Shown here: piece by piece, positions 1 to 12,139 of the stretch
Position numbering within the stretch: the stretch's first letter is position 1
How the letters are laid out: each line of letters begins with the position of its first letter
Assembly: GCF_000001735.4 (NCBI RefSeq)
Contig: NC_003074.8
Span: 1,364,101-1,428,100, forward strand
Source: Arabidopsis thaliana
Lineage: Eukaryota > Streptophyta > Magnoliopsida > Brassicales > Brassicaceae
Direction of reading: 5' to 3'
Length of the DNA stretch: 64,000 bases
Made by a program: the position numbers and the translations under genes
Notes under the pieces: model-generated
Databases searched by the model: none
What the model was told of the DNA's origin: nothing
Seen by the model: only the letters and a program-made list of their open reading frames with translations

Positions 1-299
1 AGATGATGAATGGGACAACAAGTATGATGATGGCTGCAATGGGAGGAGGGTTTCCGGGTCTTGGTGGTGGTGGTGGTGGTGGTGGTGGTCATGGTTTTGG
101 CTCGCTAAGCCCCATGTTTACACGGCCGTTCAATTTCGGTTTTGGTGTAGAGGGAGGAGGAAACAAGGCGGTTGCAGATGAGCGGTGGAGGAAACAACAG
201 ATTCTGGAATTGGAAGTGTATTCAAGGAGATTAGAGTTGGTTCAAGAGCAGATTAGAACGACATTGAACGAGTTAAAGACGATGCCGAGTGGTATATGA
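1..299 (+). CDS. GeBP/storekeeper-like DNA-binding protein, C-terminal part (partial)
   Basis: Only the last ~98 codons lie in the window; the reading frame is open to the left edge and stops with TGA at 297-299. The visible part has a Met-rich stretch, then a run of nine glycines encoded by a GGT repeat (61-90), then a charged helical tail with ERWRKQQILELEVYSRRLEL, typical of the C-terminal leucine-rich helix of plant GeBP/storekeeper regulators. Those proteins are plant-specific nuclear transcription regulators with a central DNA-binding domain, which would lie outside the window. Family assignment rests on the tail and on neighbouring gene order (At3g04930 by recollection). The first ATG at 3 is probably internal, not the start. 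Confidence 0.6.
   Translation, partial: MMNGTTSMMMAAMGGGFPGLGGGGGGGGGHGFGSLSPMFTRPFNFGFGVEGGGNKAVADERWRKQQILELEVYSRRLELVQEQIRTTLNELKTMPSGI
61..90 (+). repeat. GGT trinucleotide run coding for poly-glycine
   Basis: Near-perfect GGT repeat in frame inside the GeBP-like gene. It encodes nine consecutive glycines and is likely length-variable between accessions. Confidence 0.85.
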
Positions 300-1080
300 T
301 GAAGGGCGAGAAGAATAAGACAACAAGGAACCATTTAGGTTGATATTTGATATCTTTGAGTTAACCTTCTGGTGTGTGAGTGAGTATAGTAAGAGATTTG
401 GATCTTTTTAAGTTATAAATTGGTAAGGTATTGTGATCTTTCTCTAGGTTTTTTCATCATTTTGATTTTTTTTTCTTCTTCTTATCTTTAAATTATTTGT
501 CAATAGGGATGAATCATAGGAGGGGGGTTTGTGTATAACCTTTTGTATTAGATTATAGTTCTTTTTTCGTAGAATCATTTGTTCAATAACAAACAGACTT
601 TCTAGCTGTTTTTCTTTCAAAAAGAAGAAAAATAATAATTCTAAATTGTGTGCTACTCTTTCTTTGTCTAATAAAATCTGTAATAACATGTTTATTTCTA
701 GATCGGATACTGTTATTGAAGTGTATTAAACTTTGACCTCTTTCTTTATCATGTTGATTAATGTAGTTACTTAAAAACTTTTGTGTTTGAAAAAAAGAAC
801 CAATGTTGTGTTTCTTGCTAGTACGCATCAGAAGATTCCTTTCCTGATTAAGTAAAAAAAAAAAGGCATAATCAAAACAATTTAAAGATTCAAGAAGGCA
901 GAAACTTGTCCACGTGACGAGGCAAAGAATGTTAGGTAGGTTTGTTATTGACTTTATAGTTTATACAATGATTTTAACAAAATACCTATGGAAGATACAT
1001 GATTATTTTTTATAAATGTATAAACGAGTGGATATATTTGGTGGTGGATGATGGTGTGTGTGTATATGCAAATAATTCAC
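300..1080. other. 3' UTR of the GeBP-like gene and upstream region of the cysteine synthase
   Basis: No credible coding sequence. AT-rich DNA holding the 3' trailer of the first gene and the promoter of the second. The short open frames on the minus strand here lack codon character. Confidence 0.7.
911..916. promoter_or_regulatory. G-box (CACGTG)
   Basis: Perfect palindromic CACGTG in the context TCCACGTGACG, about 200 bp before the likely transcription start of the cysteine synthase. G-boxes bind bHLH and bZIP factors. Occupancy is not shown by sequence alone. Confidence 0.5.
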
Positions 1081-1089
1081 TTTATAAAA
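1081..1089 (+). promoter_or_regulatory. Probable TATA box of the cysteine synthase gene
   Basis: TTTATAAAA lies a short distance before a CTT-rich leader (1143-1165). The leader exon ends at a GT donor near 1182 and is joined to a second leader piece starting near 1556, so the start codon lies in exon 2. Confidence 0.5.
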
Positions 1090-1142
1090 GCTTATCGCTA
1101 ATTTGACAGAACACTAGAACAGTTCTCTCTTTTTGTCGACAG

Positions 1143-1165
1143 TCTTCTTCTTCTTCTTCTTCTTC
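1143..1165 (+). repeat. CTT microsatellite in 5' leader
   Basis: Uninterrupted TTC/CTT repeat within the probable 5' UTR. Pyrimidine-rich CTT stretches are common in Arabidopsis leaders. Confidence 0.8.
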
Positions 1166-1580
1166 GATTGGATCTGGAACTGGTAAGCTCTTCTATAAGT
1201 CTCTGGTTTTGTATCTTTCGAACTGTTCTTTTGTTTCTCTCTCCAAAAATTTCAAACTTTCATAATTTCGCCTCCTCAAGTTCGATTTCAGCTCAAGAAC
1301 ACGAATGCTTCACTCACTTGTTTCATTGTTAAATCTTATATTTAGTTTGATACTCATGTTTTCTGCTGTTCGATTTTTTTTTTTCTCTGATTTATATTCG
1401 AGTTTGAACTTAAATCATGGTTTTGGTTTCACTTTACAATTTTGGATCTCATGCAGTTTCAAAACACTCTTCGATTTATATGAATGTTTTATATTATTAG
1501 GGACATTGCTTGCAGACTGTGTCTTAAATCTTTTTGATTTTCTTGTGATCTTCAGAACTCAAATTGGGAAGAATTTTGAC

Positions 1581-3408
<1,828 letters not shown>

Positions 3409-3589
3409 GGCTTTTACACGACCTGACTTGGTTCGTTTTGGTGAAAAAGTACCAAGATTTCGGTTCGACATTTACACTGTCATAGTTTCATGAACTTTAA
3501 GATTTCAGATGATGTATGATCTCTAATCTCTAGCCTCTAAGGTGGACTGTCCTTTGACATTCTATTGGTGGTTTTTTTCTAGCTAATAT

Positions 3590-3895
3590 ATGTGTAAGTC
3601 TGTAAAACTTTTGTTGACAATGAATCTAGAACTATATAATGGCCATGTAGGATTTCAACCCATGTTACTAGTAGTAGACAATTTGGCTAGAGGATTGTGG
3701 AAGAGGAAAAAGATCAGAGGACAAGAGACTATAAACAAACACATCATAGGTTTCACCTTTGAGACAAGTCTACTTCCTGAGCAAACCCTCTCTTTGAAAC
3801 CCAAGCTTCTCAACAACTCTTTGGGACACTTAGTTTTGAGTTTGAACAAAAGCCTGAAGCCTCAAAACATGAGGCAAGTCATTGAACACTTGTGA
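3590..3895. other. Open stretch of unknown nature, 101 codons on plus strand
   Basis: An ATG-initiated frame of 101 codons on the plus strand overlaps an open frame of about 64 codons on the minus strand (3655-3849). Base composition is less AT-rich than the flanks, which suggests former coding DNA. I do not recognise either translation, and no TATA box or splice sites clearly belong to it. It may be trailer sequence of the cysteine synthase, a gene relic, or chance. Confidence 0.2.
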
Positions 3896-4147
3896 TACTG
3901 CACCTTAACTAGACTTATAAGTTGCTTAGAAAAAACATTGCTTAGCAACCAAAGAATTTGTGATTCCATCTCTAATATTCCTTCTTCATCGTCTTAACTC
4001 CTATAATAAAATCTTATATGTATAAAAAATAGTAAATGATAAAAGAAAAAGAAGGGAAATGATTTAGTTAATTATGTCTTGATCATTAATAGATTCAATG
4101 GATTAAAGATAACAATAGTTTTGGTCTTTTGGAGATAGAGATCGAGC

Positions 4148-4578
4148 TTAACAATCAAACCCACACCAGCATGTAGGATAAAAGAACTCAGGATGTTGTT
4201 TTGAAGGAGGAGATGGGTAATAACATGTTCCATTGCCTTTGTAGTCAGCCATGCACTTCTCTTTGCATTTCTCGTCTCCTTCACAAATCCATGAATTACT
4301 ACACTTTTTTGCTTCTCCTATCATGATCCCGTTTTCTATATAATAACACAAACACAAGTTTATCAATATAAAAGAAGTGGAACCATTTTGTTATCTTTTT
4401 TCTCAGTTCCGAGTTCCAACCAAGGACACAACAAAATATTAATTTTGTCATCCTACTAGATATGGTAGATAAAGTGATCAGAATTAGTATATCAAACAAT
4501 GTTTAAAGAAAAAATGTTACCTGAAGAAGAAATAACGAAAACGACAATAAGTATGAAAAGAAGAGAAGAGTTTTTCAT
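4148..4578 (-). CDS. Defensin-like (LCR-type) secreted cysteine-rich peptide 1
   Basis: Two exons, 4521-4578 (signal peptide) and 4148-4335 (mature peptide), joined at the classic phase-1 intron after the signal peptide. The precursor is ~81 residues: a hydrophobic leader starting MKNSSLLFILIVVFVISSS, then a short mature domain with eight cysteines in the order C, C, C-x3-C, C, C-x-C, C, ending CWCGFDC. This matches the low-molecular-weight cysteine-rich defensin-like family of Brassicaceae, secreted peptides with roles in defence or reproductive signalling; the function of this one is unknown. A TATA box sits about 70 bp upstream. It is a tandem partner of the gene at 5014-5432. Confidence 0.88.
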
Positions 4579-5013
4579 TATCTTTTGGATTTGTGAATGT
4601 TGAGAGTAGGCTTCAACTAAATTTGTTTCTTCTAAGATATTCGACTATATTTATAAGAAAATATTTAATTTTGTACTTTTTGAACCTTTATATTTATTAT
4701 ATTTGGATTTTATCGCTCTGTTTTTTTTCTTTATATATATAATTGTATATCTAATTTCTACTTTAGTTTAGCATTTAAAGCAAAAAAACTGAAAAAATTT
4801 AAAACCTTAGATTTTATTTTTAACATATTATCAGCATTAAAACGCTTTAGATTTCTATTTCTACTTTATATTGACAGTTAATTGCTTTTTTTTTTTTTTT
4901 TTGGATTTTGTCACTCTTTTATAGATATCATTTTTAAATTCTTGTATTCCGGAAAAGAGAGAGGATTAGTTTATTCTTTTAATCACACGGATTAAGGGTT
5001 GTAATTAGCTTAA
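4579..5013. other. Spacer between the two defensin-like genes
   Basis: Very AT-rich; holds the promoter of gene 1 and the trailer of gene 2. It includes a poly-T run near 4886-4902. No other feature seen. Confidence 0.6.
4646..4655 (-). promoter_or_regulatory. TATA box of defensin-like gene 1
   Basis: On the minus strand this reads TATAAATATA, about 70 bp upstream of the start codon. Position and sequence fit a strong plant TATA box. Confidence 0.55.
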
Positions 5014-5432
5014 TTAGCAATCATAGTGGCAAAAACATTGCTTAGGAACCAAAGGAGCAGTGTACAAATCACAGACTCCAACTCCATTGTGCAAAGTCAG
5101 ACACTTTTCTCTGCATTTGTCTTCTCCTTCACAAGTCCACGTCTGGTCGCATTTCTTTGCTTCTCCTACCATCTTCTTGTTTCCTTTATTCATCAAAACA
5201 TAAATATTAAATATTTGTTTTACATATTTCATCTTCTTCTCAGTTTCTTTTTTTGGAGGGTCTAAATTTTACCAGTTTTAAGTTTTAACTTTTAACAAGA
5301 AAAATACAAAGATATGTCAGATATAAAATTAATATATCAGACAATTAAAACAAAATAAAATAGCAATTTACCTGAAGAAGAAATGAGAAAAACAACAATA
5401 ATTAGTACGAAGAGAATGGAAGAGTTCTTCAT
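5014..5432 (-). CDS. Defensin-like (LCR-type) secreted cysteine-rich peptide 2
   Basis: Same architecture as its neighbour: exon 1 at 5372-5432 gives the signal peptide MKNSSILFVLIIVVFLISSS, and exon 2 at 5014-5183 gives the mature peptide, about 76 residues in all. Eight cysteines follow the same pattern, with KKC, WTC, DKC-x2-EKC and a QCFCHYDC end. The signal exon and the GEAKKC start of the mature part are nearly identical to gene 1, while the region after the fourth cysteine differs strongly, so this is a local duplication followed by divergence of the mature peptide. Expected to be an LCR family member (At3g04945/LCR18 by recollection, not checked). Target and expression cannot be read from sequence. 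Confidence 0.88.
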
Positions 5433-5502
5433 TCTTTGTGGGTTTGGGAAGATTGAAACGAAGACTTCTAAGTTTCTGATGTTTACAATTTTCAGATATC
5501 AT

Positions 5503-5512
5503 TATATATATA
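5503..5512 (-). promoter_or_regulatory. TATA box of defensin-like gene 2
   Basis: TATATATATA about 70 bp upstream of the start codon, the same spacing as for the sister gene. Confidence 0.5.
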
Positions 5513-7600
5513 GGCAAATATTTTAACTCCGTTGAAGAAAAACAAAACGACATAATTTTTTTTTGTTTTGTTTTTCGTCTATTTGTTATTTATATAAGTA
5601 GATTCTCTATAAATAAATTATGACTAGATAAGCATGGACATTAATATTTTGTATAAATTAAATTGTATACTTTGTTATGTTTGCTATGCTTGTCAAAATT
5701 ATTTGTTATATTTGTCAAACTTTAGTAAAATATATTCAAATATAATTAAATTTATTAAAACTTAATAAATTTAAAAGTTTTTTTTGTTTGGAGACGCACT
5801 ATCTACATTCAAAATACCCGTTTCTATTTTTTGAATATTTTTAGGGCCTGAAACTTTTTATCCAAACTGGCCTAAACCCAACTGGACGCGACCTGAACCG
5901 AATATTTAGAATTATTCTATTAGGTAGTAAATCATATACCCATTAATCCCAAACCCGAACTCGAATGGGTTACTCATATGTCCAGCCCTATTCTCTGATT
6001 TAATTATCTAAAAAATCCCAATAAAACATATGTTTTGGTGACTACTTTATTCATAAAAATTTACATCCTCTTCTGCCAAAATCATTTCATAAGACATCCC
6101 AAAACCCTTGGAATAATGATTCCATGAATGAAGAATCCTAATTTGAATATACCAAGAGGTTTTGAAAGGTTTTAAGTTTTTGATAGGTATGTATGTGAGA
6201 AGGTACATCCATCGTGATGATAATCGGCTTATTTATAATTTTAACTTGCATTATATAGCAGGTAGGCTTATATTTTAGTTAAACTAAAAACTTTTATTGT
6301 AAAGTTGATTATAAATATATGATTTTAAATGTATAGTAAACTGCGAGTTGTATATGTTTTGTTGATATTATTTATATTGTTTAGTGTTTAAAATTATATA
6401 CTTGTATTTTGATTGTTAATTTTAGAGTTTCACATATAGTATACCATCTTGTATTAATATTGATTTAAACCCGTCAATTGTAGGATTTTTCAGCTTGTAT
6501 TAAAAATTAAATCACATCATACACATTAAAAAATCTAATATGTTATTAATTATTGTAGTATATAAGATTATAAATTTTAAAATAATATGTATGAAATTGA
6601 ATATAAATATTCAAATTATGACACAGTACTCAGTAATTTTTTTTTTTAAATCTACTTTTGACCCGTTATAGTATTTTTTCATGTATTGAACAGTTTATAT
6701 TCGTTTTAAAAAATTCAAATTGTGGCATATGCGAAAAAACTCTAATTATTTTTTTATAACGATGATATTATTTTTTTCGCAAAAATAGAATCATATAAAG
6801 ATGAGAGGTGAACTATAATAATTAATAAAAAATTAATATGATAATTTAGATATCAAATCTAATTTGTTGATTTTAATTGGTTACTTTTTTGGAAATTAAA
6901 AATGTATTTCGTTTTTGAGTTAAATTTAATTAATTAAATTAGTATTTGACTTTTTAATTTTTAAAGAAATGAATTAATTTACTCTTTAAAATTTTATTTC
7001 TAATGGTATACCTATGTAATTACTTACAAAAAATAAGGTTACATTTTAAAAATTAATATGATAATTTAGATATCAAATCTAATTTGTTGATTTTAATTGG
7101 TTACTTTTTTGGAAATTAATAATGTATTTTGTTTTTGAGTTAAATTTAATTAATTAAATTAATATTTGACTTTTTAATTTTTAAAGAAATGAATTAATTT
7201 ACTTTTTAAAATTTTATTTCTAATGACATACATATGTAATTACTTACAAAAAATAAGGTTATATTTAAAATGTACTTTCCCAAATAATATAGTAGGATAA
7301 GTAGATTCTCTATTTGGTATTTATATTTTCTCTTATAGAAAGAAATCTAATCATTTTTATGATATTTAGATTTTCTATTTGTACTGTTGTTACTCACTTC
7401 TTACTTTCAAGTTTCAACCAACAAGTTTCTCAGGATTTTAATATTTTTTTTTGGTCAAATATTTTTTGGTAAAAAAAAAGAACATTATTCCATTTTAAAA
7501 ATAAAAATAAATTATTGTTTCCGATCTTTGAAACGCTGCGTTTAAGGTTCAGGGTTTTGGATTCCGACACGGTGAAGAACAATGGGATCCATTCCTGCTA
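5513..7600. other. AT-rich intergenic block with repeats
   Basis: No credible gene in about 2 kb. It contains the 220-bp tandem duplication listed separately. The stretch near 5820-5990 is unusually rich in CCCAAACCCGAA and GGGTT words of the kind seen at ends of degenerate Arabidopsis transposon relics, but I could not define element ends. A 17-nt direct repeat (5594-5610 and 7297-7313) brackets most of the block. Confidence 0.6.
6831..7268. repeat. Tandem duplication, two copies of a 220-bp unit
   Basis: Unit 1 starts at 6831 and unit 2 at 7051, both opening with AATTAATATGATAATTTAGA and staying aligned to the end of unit 2 near 7268, with only scattered substitutions (for example GGTATACC versus GACATACA near the unit ends). 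No coding potential. High identity implies recent unequal exchange or slippage. Confidence 0.9.
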
Positions 7601-7685
7601 TCTTCTTCCTCTGCTACACCTGAGAAACCCTGAAACCCTAATTCTTCAGTAATTAGTTTCCAAAGCAGTTAATTTTGGGCGGAAA

Positions 7686-9200
7686 ATGTGGTCTTCGAGA
7701 ACTCTCAAGTATATTTTCAGGCTAAGACCTGAACCAATTTCTTCCTCATCGTCTTCTGCGTATTCGCTCTCTCGCATCACCGGAGGTTCTCCAATTCCGT
7801 CGCAGCAGCAACGATCGATTACCTCCACGGCGCCGCTTAATGGATGGATGGATTCGATCAAAGGTGTTTTTACCGGGAACAAGGATACTCCTTTAGAAGA
7901 ATCAAATCTACCCGTTGAAGCTTTCACTCTTCTCCGTAAGTCTTACATGGATACGTGTGATTGACTGTAATGGTGGATAGATCGATATACTCATCAAAGC
8001 TATTCTCTTTGGATTGAAAATTGAATTTAGGATTTGCTGATGAATTGAAGAATGCTAGACGGTTAGGGAAATTCAAGCAGTACATTGTGGGACGAAGCAG
8101 CGAGGCCACTTTTGCTGATGCATTTGAGAAACAAGAAGCTGTTATTAGATATCTTGGAGCTCTTGATGCTACAGGAGAGGTTGGTTTCTTTCTTAGCATA
8201 CTAGAGTCCAGCTATGTATCTGTCGTTTCTATCACACACACATGACTTGCTAACAATTTGCAGAATCCTTGAAAACAAGAATTTTTTTTTGGTACGTTAG
8301 TCAATGTCTGACTGTGGCACTAGGTTTCTTGATGTGTAGAATCTCCAAGCGAGTCAAAAGCAAGATGCGGCTAAACATTGCAAATGCACTATAACTGATG
8401 TGGAGAATACGCTGTCCAAATTTACTTGGGCCAGGCAAGCTCACAAGAAGATGACAGAGTTGAAAGAAGGAGGCAAACCGTTACCAAAGAATATGGGAGA
8501 GGTATTCTTCTCACTTTGTATACTCATATGCTTTTTTAGCTCCATAAGCTCCTATGTATGACTGTGTGGTCACGTTTCTCATTTCTTAGACTTAGAATAG
8601 TGTCTAATGAGATTTTGCAATAACACGCTCTTCTTCGTTTTGATCATCCTCTAAAAAAACTTTAAGTTTCTACACCTAACTAATTCCCGGCTCAAGAACA
8701 GGGTTCCCTTATAACAAGAGCTCGTTTGTAACTTGGTGTTTTTGGTTAGATTTGATGTTCATTGGTTAGAAACAGGAGTCATCTTGCACTATGTTGGTAT
8801 TCTTAAGATTTTAGTTTACATTTAGGCAGTTTGTTACTTGTTGGTTTACTGTTTCCCTTTGTCCTGCATCCATTTAGCTAGTAGTTATGATGACACTAAA
8901 TTGTTATATTGGTCTATTGAAGCTGCAAAAAATGATGGGGTCAACACCAATGGATCTGGCGAGATCAAACTTAGCCAAAAGTGGGCAGATCAGCCGCAAT
9001 GCACTTTGTCCCTGTGGTTCCAAAAAGAGATATAAAAGGTAAAAACTTTGAAGAGCTTTCCTTTTTCCCGGCAAATACATAAGACTGTTAATCAAAGTTG
9101 CACTTCTATGTAAATTCATCATTTTGTTGCTTTTCCATTTATCGTTGTGTTGATATATTTGCACTCTCTTCTTCCTTGAAGATGTTGCGGAAAGGATTGA
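7686..9200 (+). CDS. Probable mitochondrial protein with C-terminal SEC-C zinc motif
   Basis: Five exons: 7686-7935, 8031-8179, 8340-8501, 8923-9038 and 9182-9200, all GT-AG and in frame, giving 231 residues. The first ~35 residues are rich in Arg and Ser with few acidic residues (MWSSRTLKYIFRLRPEP), typical of a mitochondrial presequence. The middle is helical and charged, with no domain I recognise. The C-terminus is a SEC-C motif, CPCGSKKRYKRCCGKD, the zinc-binding tail best known from bacterial SecA and many bacterial proteins. The motif is split by the last intron, so a 19-nt final exon supplies the second Cys pair and the stop. Role unknown; the motif suggests binding to protein or ribosome-associated partners by analogy only. 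Expected At3g04950. Confidence 0.85.
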
Positions 9201-9751
9201 AGAACACAGAAGTTGATCCAAAGCATCTAAAGATACGAGCTTTCTTTTGTTTGACTCTTTTCTTGGCTTCATTTACTATTTAAGATTGTAGTATTTGTAT
9301 TTTTTTAAGGTTATCCCATAATCAGTTCATCTGAATACTTTATTTTTGAAAAATAGTTCATAACCTAAGTTAAAGTCACATGTTTGCTAAGTATATCATT
9401 TCGTTGAAAGAAACCCAATCCAACGGCTACAAAACAGAACGTACAATAGTGAATAGTTGATGGTCAAACTTGAGAGCAGTCTAAATTCAAATCCAACGGT
9501 TGAGATCTCTTGAATTGATCTAAGGCTAAAAATCGAAGTCATACGTCACGAAATAAGAATGCTCAGTGAGGTTCTTTCTCCCTCCCATTTCTGGTAAAAA
9601 TTGTCTCTTTCTCTCTTCTTTTCTTTCTACAAAAACAGAAACAAAAATAAAAAGTAAAGCTTTCTCTAAAAAATCTCTCCTTTATCTTCTTCTAGCTCTT
9701 CTTTGTGCCTCTTTCACCATGCTGAGTACAGAGAGAACTAAGTTCAGATCC
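9201..9751. other. Trailer of the SEC-C gene and promoter/leader of the next gene
   Basis: Holds the 3' UTR of the SEC-C gene, two MSA-like motifs and a pyrimidine-rich leader near 9570-9720. No extra gene seen. Confidence 0.6.
9419..9502 (+). promoter_or_regulatory. Two MSA-like (MYB3R) motifs
   Basis: TCCAACGGCTA at 9419-9429 and TCCAACGGTTG at 9492-9502. Both match, or nearly match, the mitosis-specific activator consensus YCYAACGGYYA bound by MYB3R factors, which drives G2/M expression of plant cell-cycle genes. They lie 250-330 bp before the start codon of the coiled-coil/DUF3444 gene. Confidence 0.5.
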
Positions 9752-11669
9752 ATGGAACCTGCAACTTCTTCACCATTGCCACGAGACACGTCGGAGCAGG
9801 ATCCCGCGCTGGCGCAGAGTGAAGATCAGTCTCAAGGAAGGTTTATGTTTTTCTCTTCTTCTTCTTACTCTGGAAGCTTCCGTTTGCTTGTTGGGTGTTT
9901 ATTTGTCTTCAAATAGATCATTTAATTTGTACTTTTCATGACGGATTTGTTCATTTCTTTTTGTTTTTTGAAGACTTAGGGTTTCTGCTTATGACCTTAT
10001 GGTAGTAGACAGTGATTTAGAGGGATTAGATCAAAGAAAGGAAGAGATGCGTAACATTTTTGATGATATTCAGGATAAAGCTTCATTAATTCTTCAGTTC
10101 TCACTTAAGTGGGAAGAAATCGACGACAGGTTTGGTTTTCTAAAGCAACGAGCCATGGAGAAGGAGGTCTCTGTCCGGAATCAGATTCTGGAGCTGGAGA
10201 AGAAGGAAGAGCGACTGAGGCTTGTTGAAGAAAGAGAGAGGAAGATTGAGGCATCCTTCAGTACATTGCAGGAGAAAGGAAATGAATCTGATCTGATACT
10301 GTTAATGGAAGCGAATGTGATGAGATTGGTTCTTCAAATGCAGTTTGAACAAGTGGTGGTTGCTCAGCTCAACGCCCAAGAGAACTTTCTTGGTTCGCTC
10401 CATGATTCGATGATGAAGAAGCATGAAGAGCTAATGACAGAGCTTGAAGCAAGGAAAAATGAGGTTGCTTTGATTTCTAAGACGATCGATGCCAAGACTT
10501 GTGATTTAGACATGAAAGTCAAAGACTTTGATCTTAAGCAAACAACAGAGTCTGAGAGAATGAGAAAAGAGACTGAGCTGATGGAAACATCTCTTAAGCA
10601 ACTTGAAGCCAGGGAGAATGAGCTTAGGTTGCTTAATGAGACCATCCAAGGGAAATCGATGGAGCTGGAGAAGAAAGAAGTCAACTTTCAACTGAAACAT
10701 GAAGCAGCAGCCAGAGAGACTGAAGTGAAGAACAAGTTTCTTGAGTTAAAGGAAAAGAAACTTGAAGAAAGGGAGCAACATTTGGAGTTGAAACAGAGAA
10801 AAAAAGAAAAACCAGCAATAAGAGCAGAGACTCGTAAGAGATCTAGGCTTGAATATGAGTCTCCATTGTCGGCAGAGAAGGGTAGATATGCTGAGACTCT
10901 GATTCGCCCTGGAAAAAAGCAAGTGCAGAAAAGAGAGGCTCATGAAATTATCTACATTGATGAAGATGAGCCATTCAACTGTCCTGATCCAGACTTTCAC
11001 GATTTTAACAACACAATGAGCTCTTTCGCTGTAGGTCAAGTATGGGCTCTATATGATCCTGTAGATGATATGCCTAGATACTATGCTGAGATCAGGAAAG
11101 TATTGCAACCTCAGCTGAGTTTACGGGTGACATGGCTCGAATCATTACAGACCACAGAGGAACCAATTCCTGCTTGTGGGAGATTCGAACATGGAAAATC
11201 AGAGACCAGTAGCCACTTGATGTTTTCTCATGAGATGTATCACACCATACGAGGCCAATATGTCACTATAAACCCGAGAAAAGGCGAGACGTGGGCACTT
11301 TTCGGAGATTGGACCAAGACTTGGAAGAGTCACAGTGAGCAACAAAAGACTCCTTACAGTTACGACTTTGTGGAAGTCGTGACTGAATTTGACAGTGATC
11401 GAGGCATTGGAGTGGCTTATCTAGGGAGAGTGGAAGGATTCACATCAGTGTATGAACGTGCTGCGCAAAATGGTCTTGTCGAAATCATGATATCATGTGA
11501 TGAAATGCTTAGGTTTTCTCATAGAGTTCCATCTTTCAAAATGACTGGAGATGAGAAAGAAGGAGTCCCAGCTGGCTCTTTTGAGCTAGACCCTGCTGCT
11601 GTTCCTCGAGTTTATCTTAAAGATGCTAAGGTCAAAGAAGAAAAGATGGAGCCCATAGTCTTGGTTTGA
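9752..11669 (+). CDS. Coiled-coil protein with one C-terminal DUF3444 domain
   Basis: Two exons, 9752-9840 and 9974-11669, giving 594 residues. The start MEPATSSPLP was chosen because the related gene at the right end of the window starts MEPENPQLF and has the same exon-1 boundary. Residues ~40-310 are a long coiled coil of Glu/Lys/Leu repeats with LELKEKKLEEREQ-type heptads, like plant FRIGIDA-like coils. Then come a basic stretch (RKRSRLEYES) and a DUF3444 domain over roughly the last 220 residues, with hallmark words GQVWALYD, NPRKGETWALF, YDFVEVV, GVAYLGRVEGF and RFSHRVPSF. DUF3444 is a plant domain usually found in J-proteins; its biochemical role is not known to me. No J domain here. 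Expected At3g04960. MSA-like motifs lie upstream. Confidence 0.85.
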
Positions 11670-12139
11670 GTTAAGTGCAAGTCTGATGTGTTCACTATTC
11701 TTTATCTATAAAATGTATTTAGAAGATGCATGGAACCGAATCTGTATTCCTTGGAACCTGCATGTGTCTCTTAATAAATTTCTTTATCAGGTAGAAATCC
11801 TCTTTAATTCATGACTGTGTTTACGATTTCATCATGGTAGTTGTGGTAATATCATATTTTGAAGTAGCTTGATCTAAACTGCAGTTACATTATCAAATGA
11901 TATGAATGTGAAAAAGAGAAAGGAATGCAACTGCATTTGTAAAACCTCAACAGAGAGTACTTTTAGTATTTACAATTTTGTTTAAATATTTTCCACAATT
12001 TGCAAATCAACCCCCTAATTCCGAAACTGTAAACGCGAGAAAAGATTTTCTCAAGAAGCAGAGAAAGCCTATTGTATTAATTGGGTTTTGAGAAAAGGAG
12101 AAAACTTTCGACGATCGGAAGATTTTTCAGATACGAAAA
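11670..12139. other. Intergenic: trailer and promoter
   Basis: 3' trailer of the DUF3444 gene, with a TTAATAAAT near-match poly(A) signal near 11771, then the short promoter and leader of the S-acyltransferase gene. No other feature seen. Confidence 0.6.
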
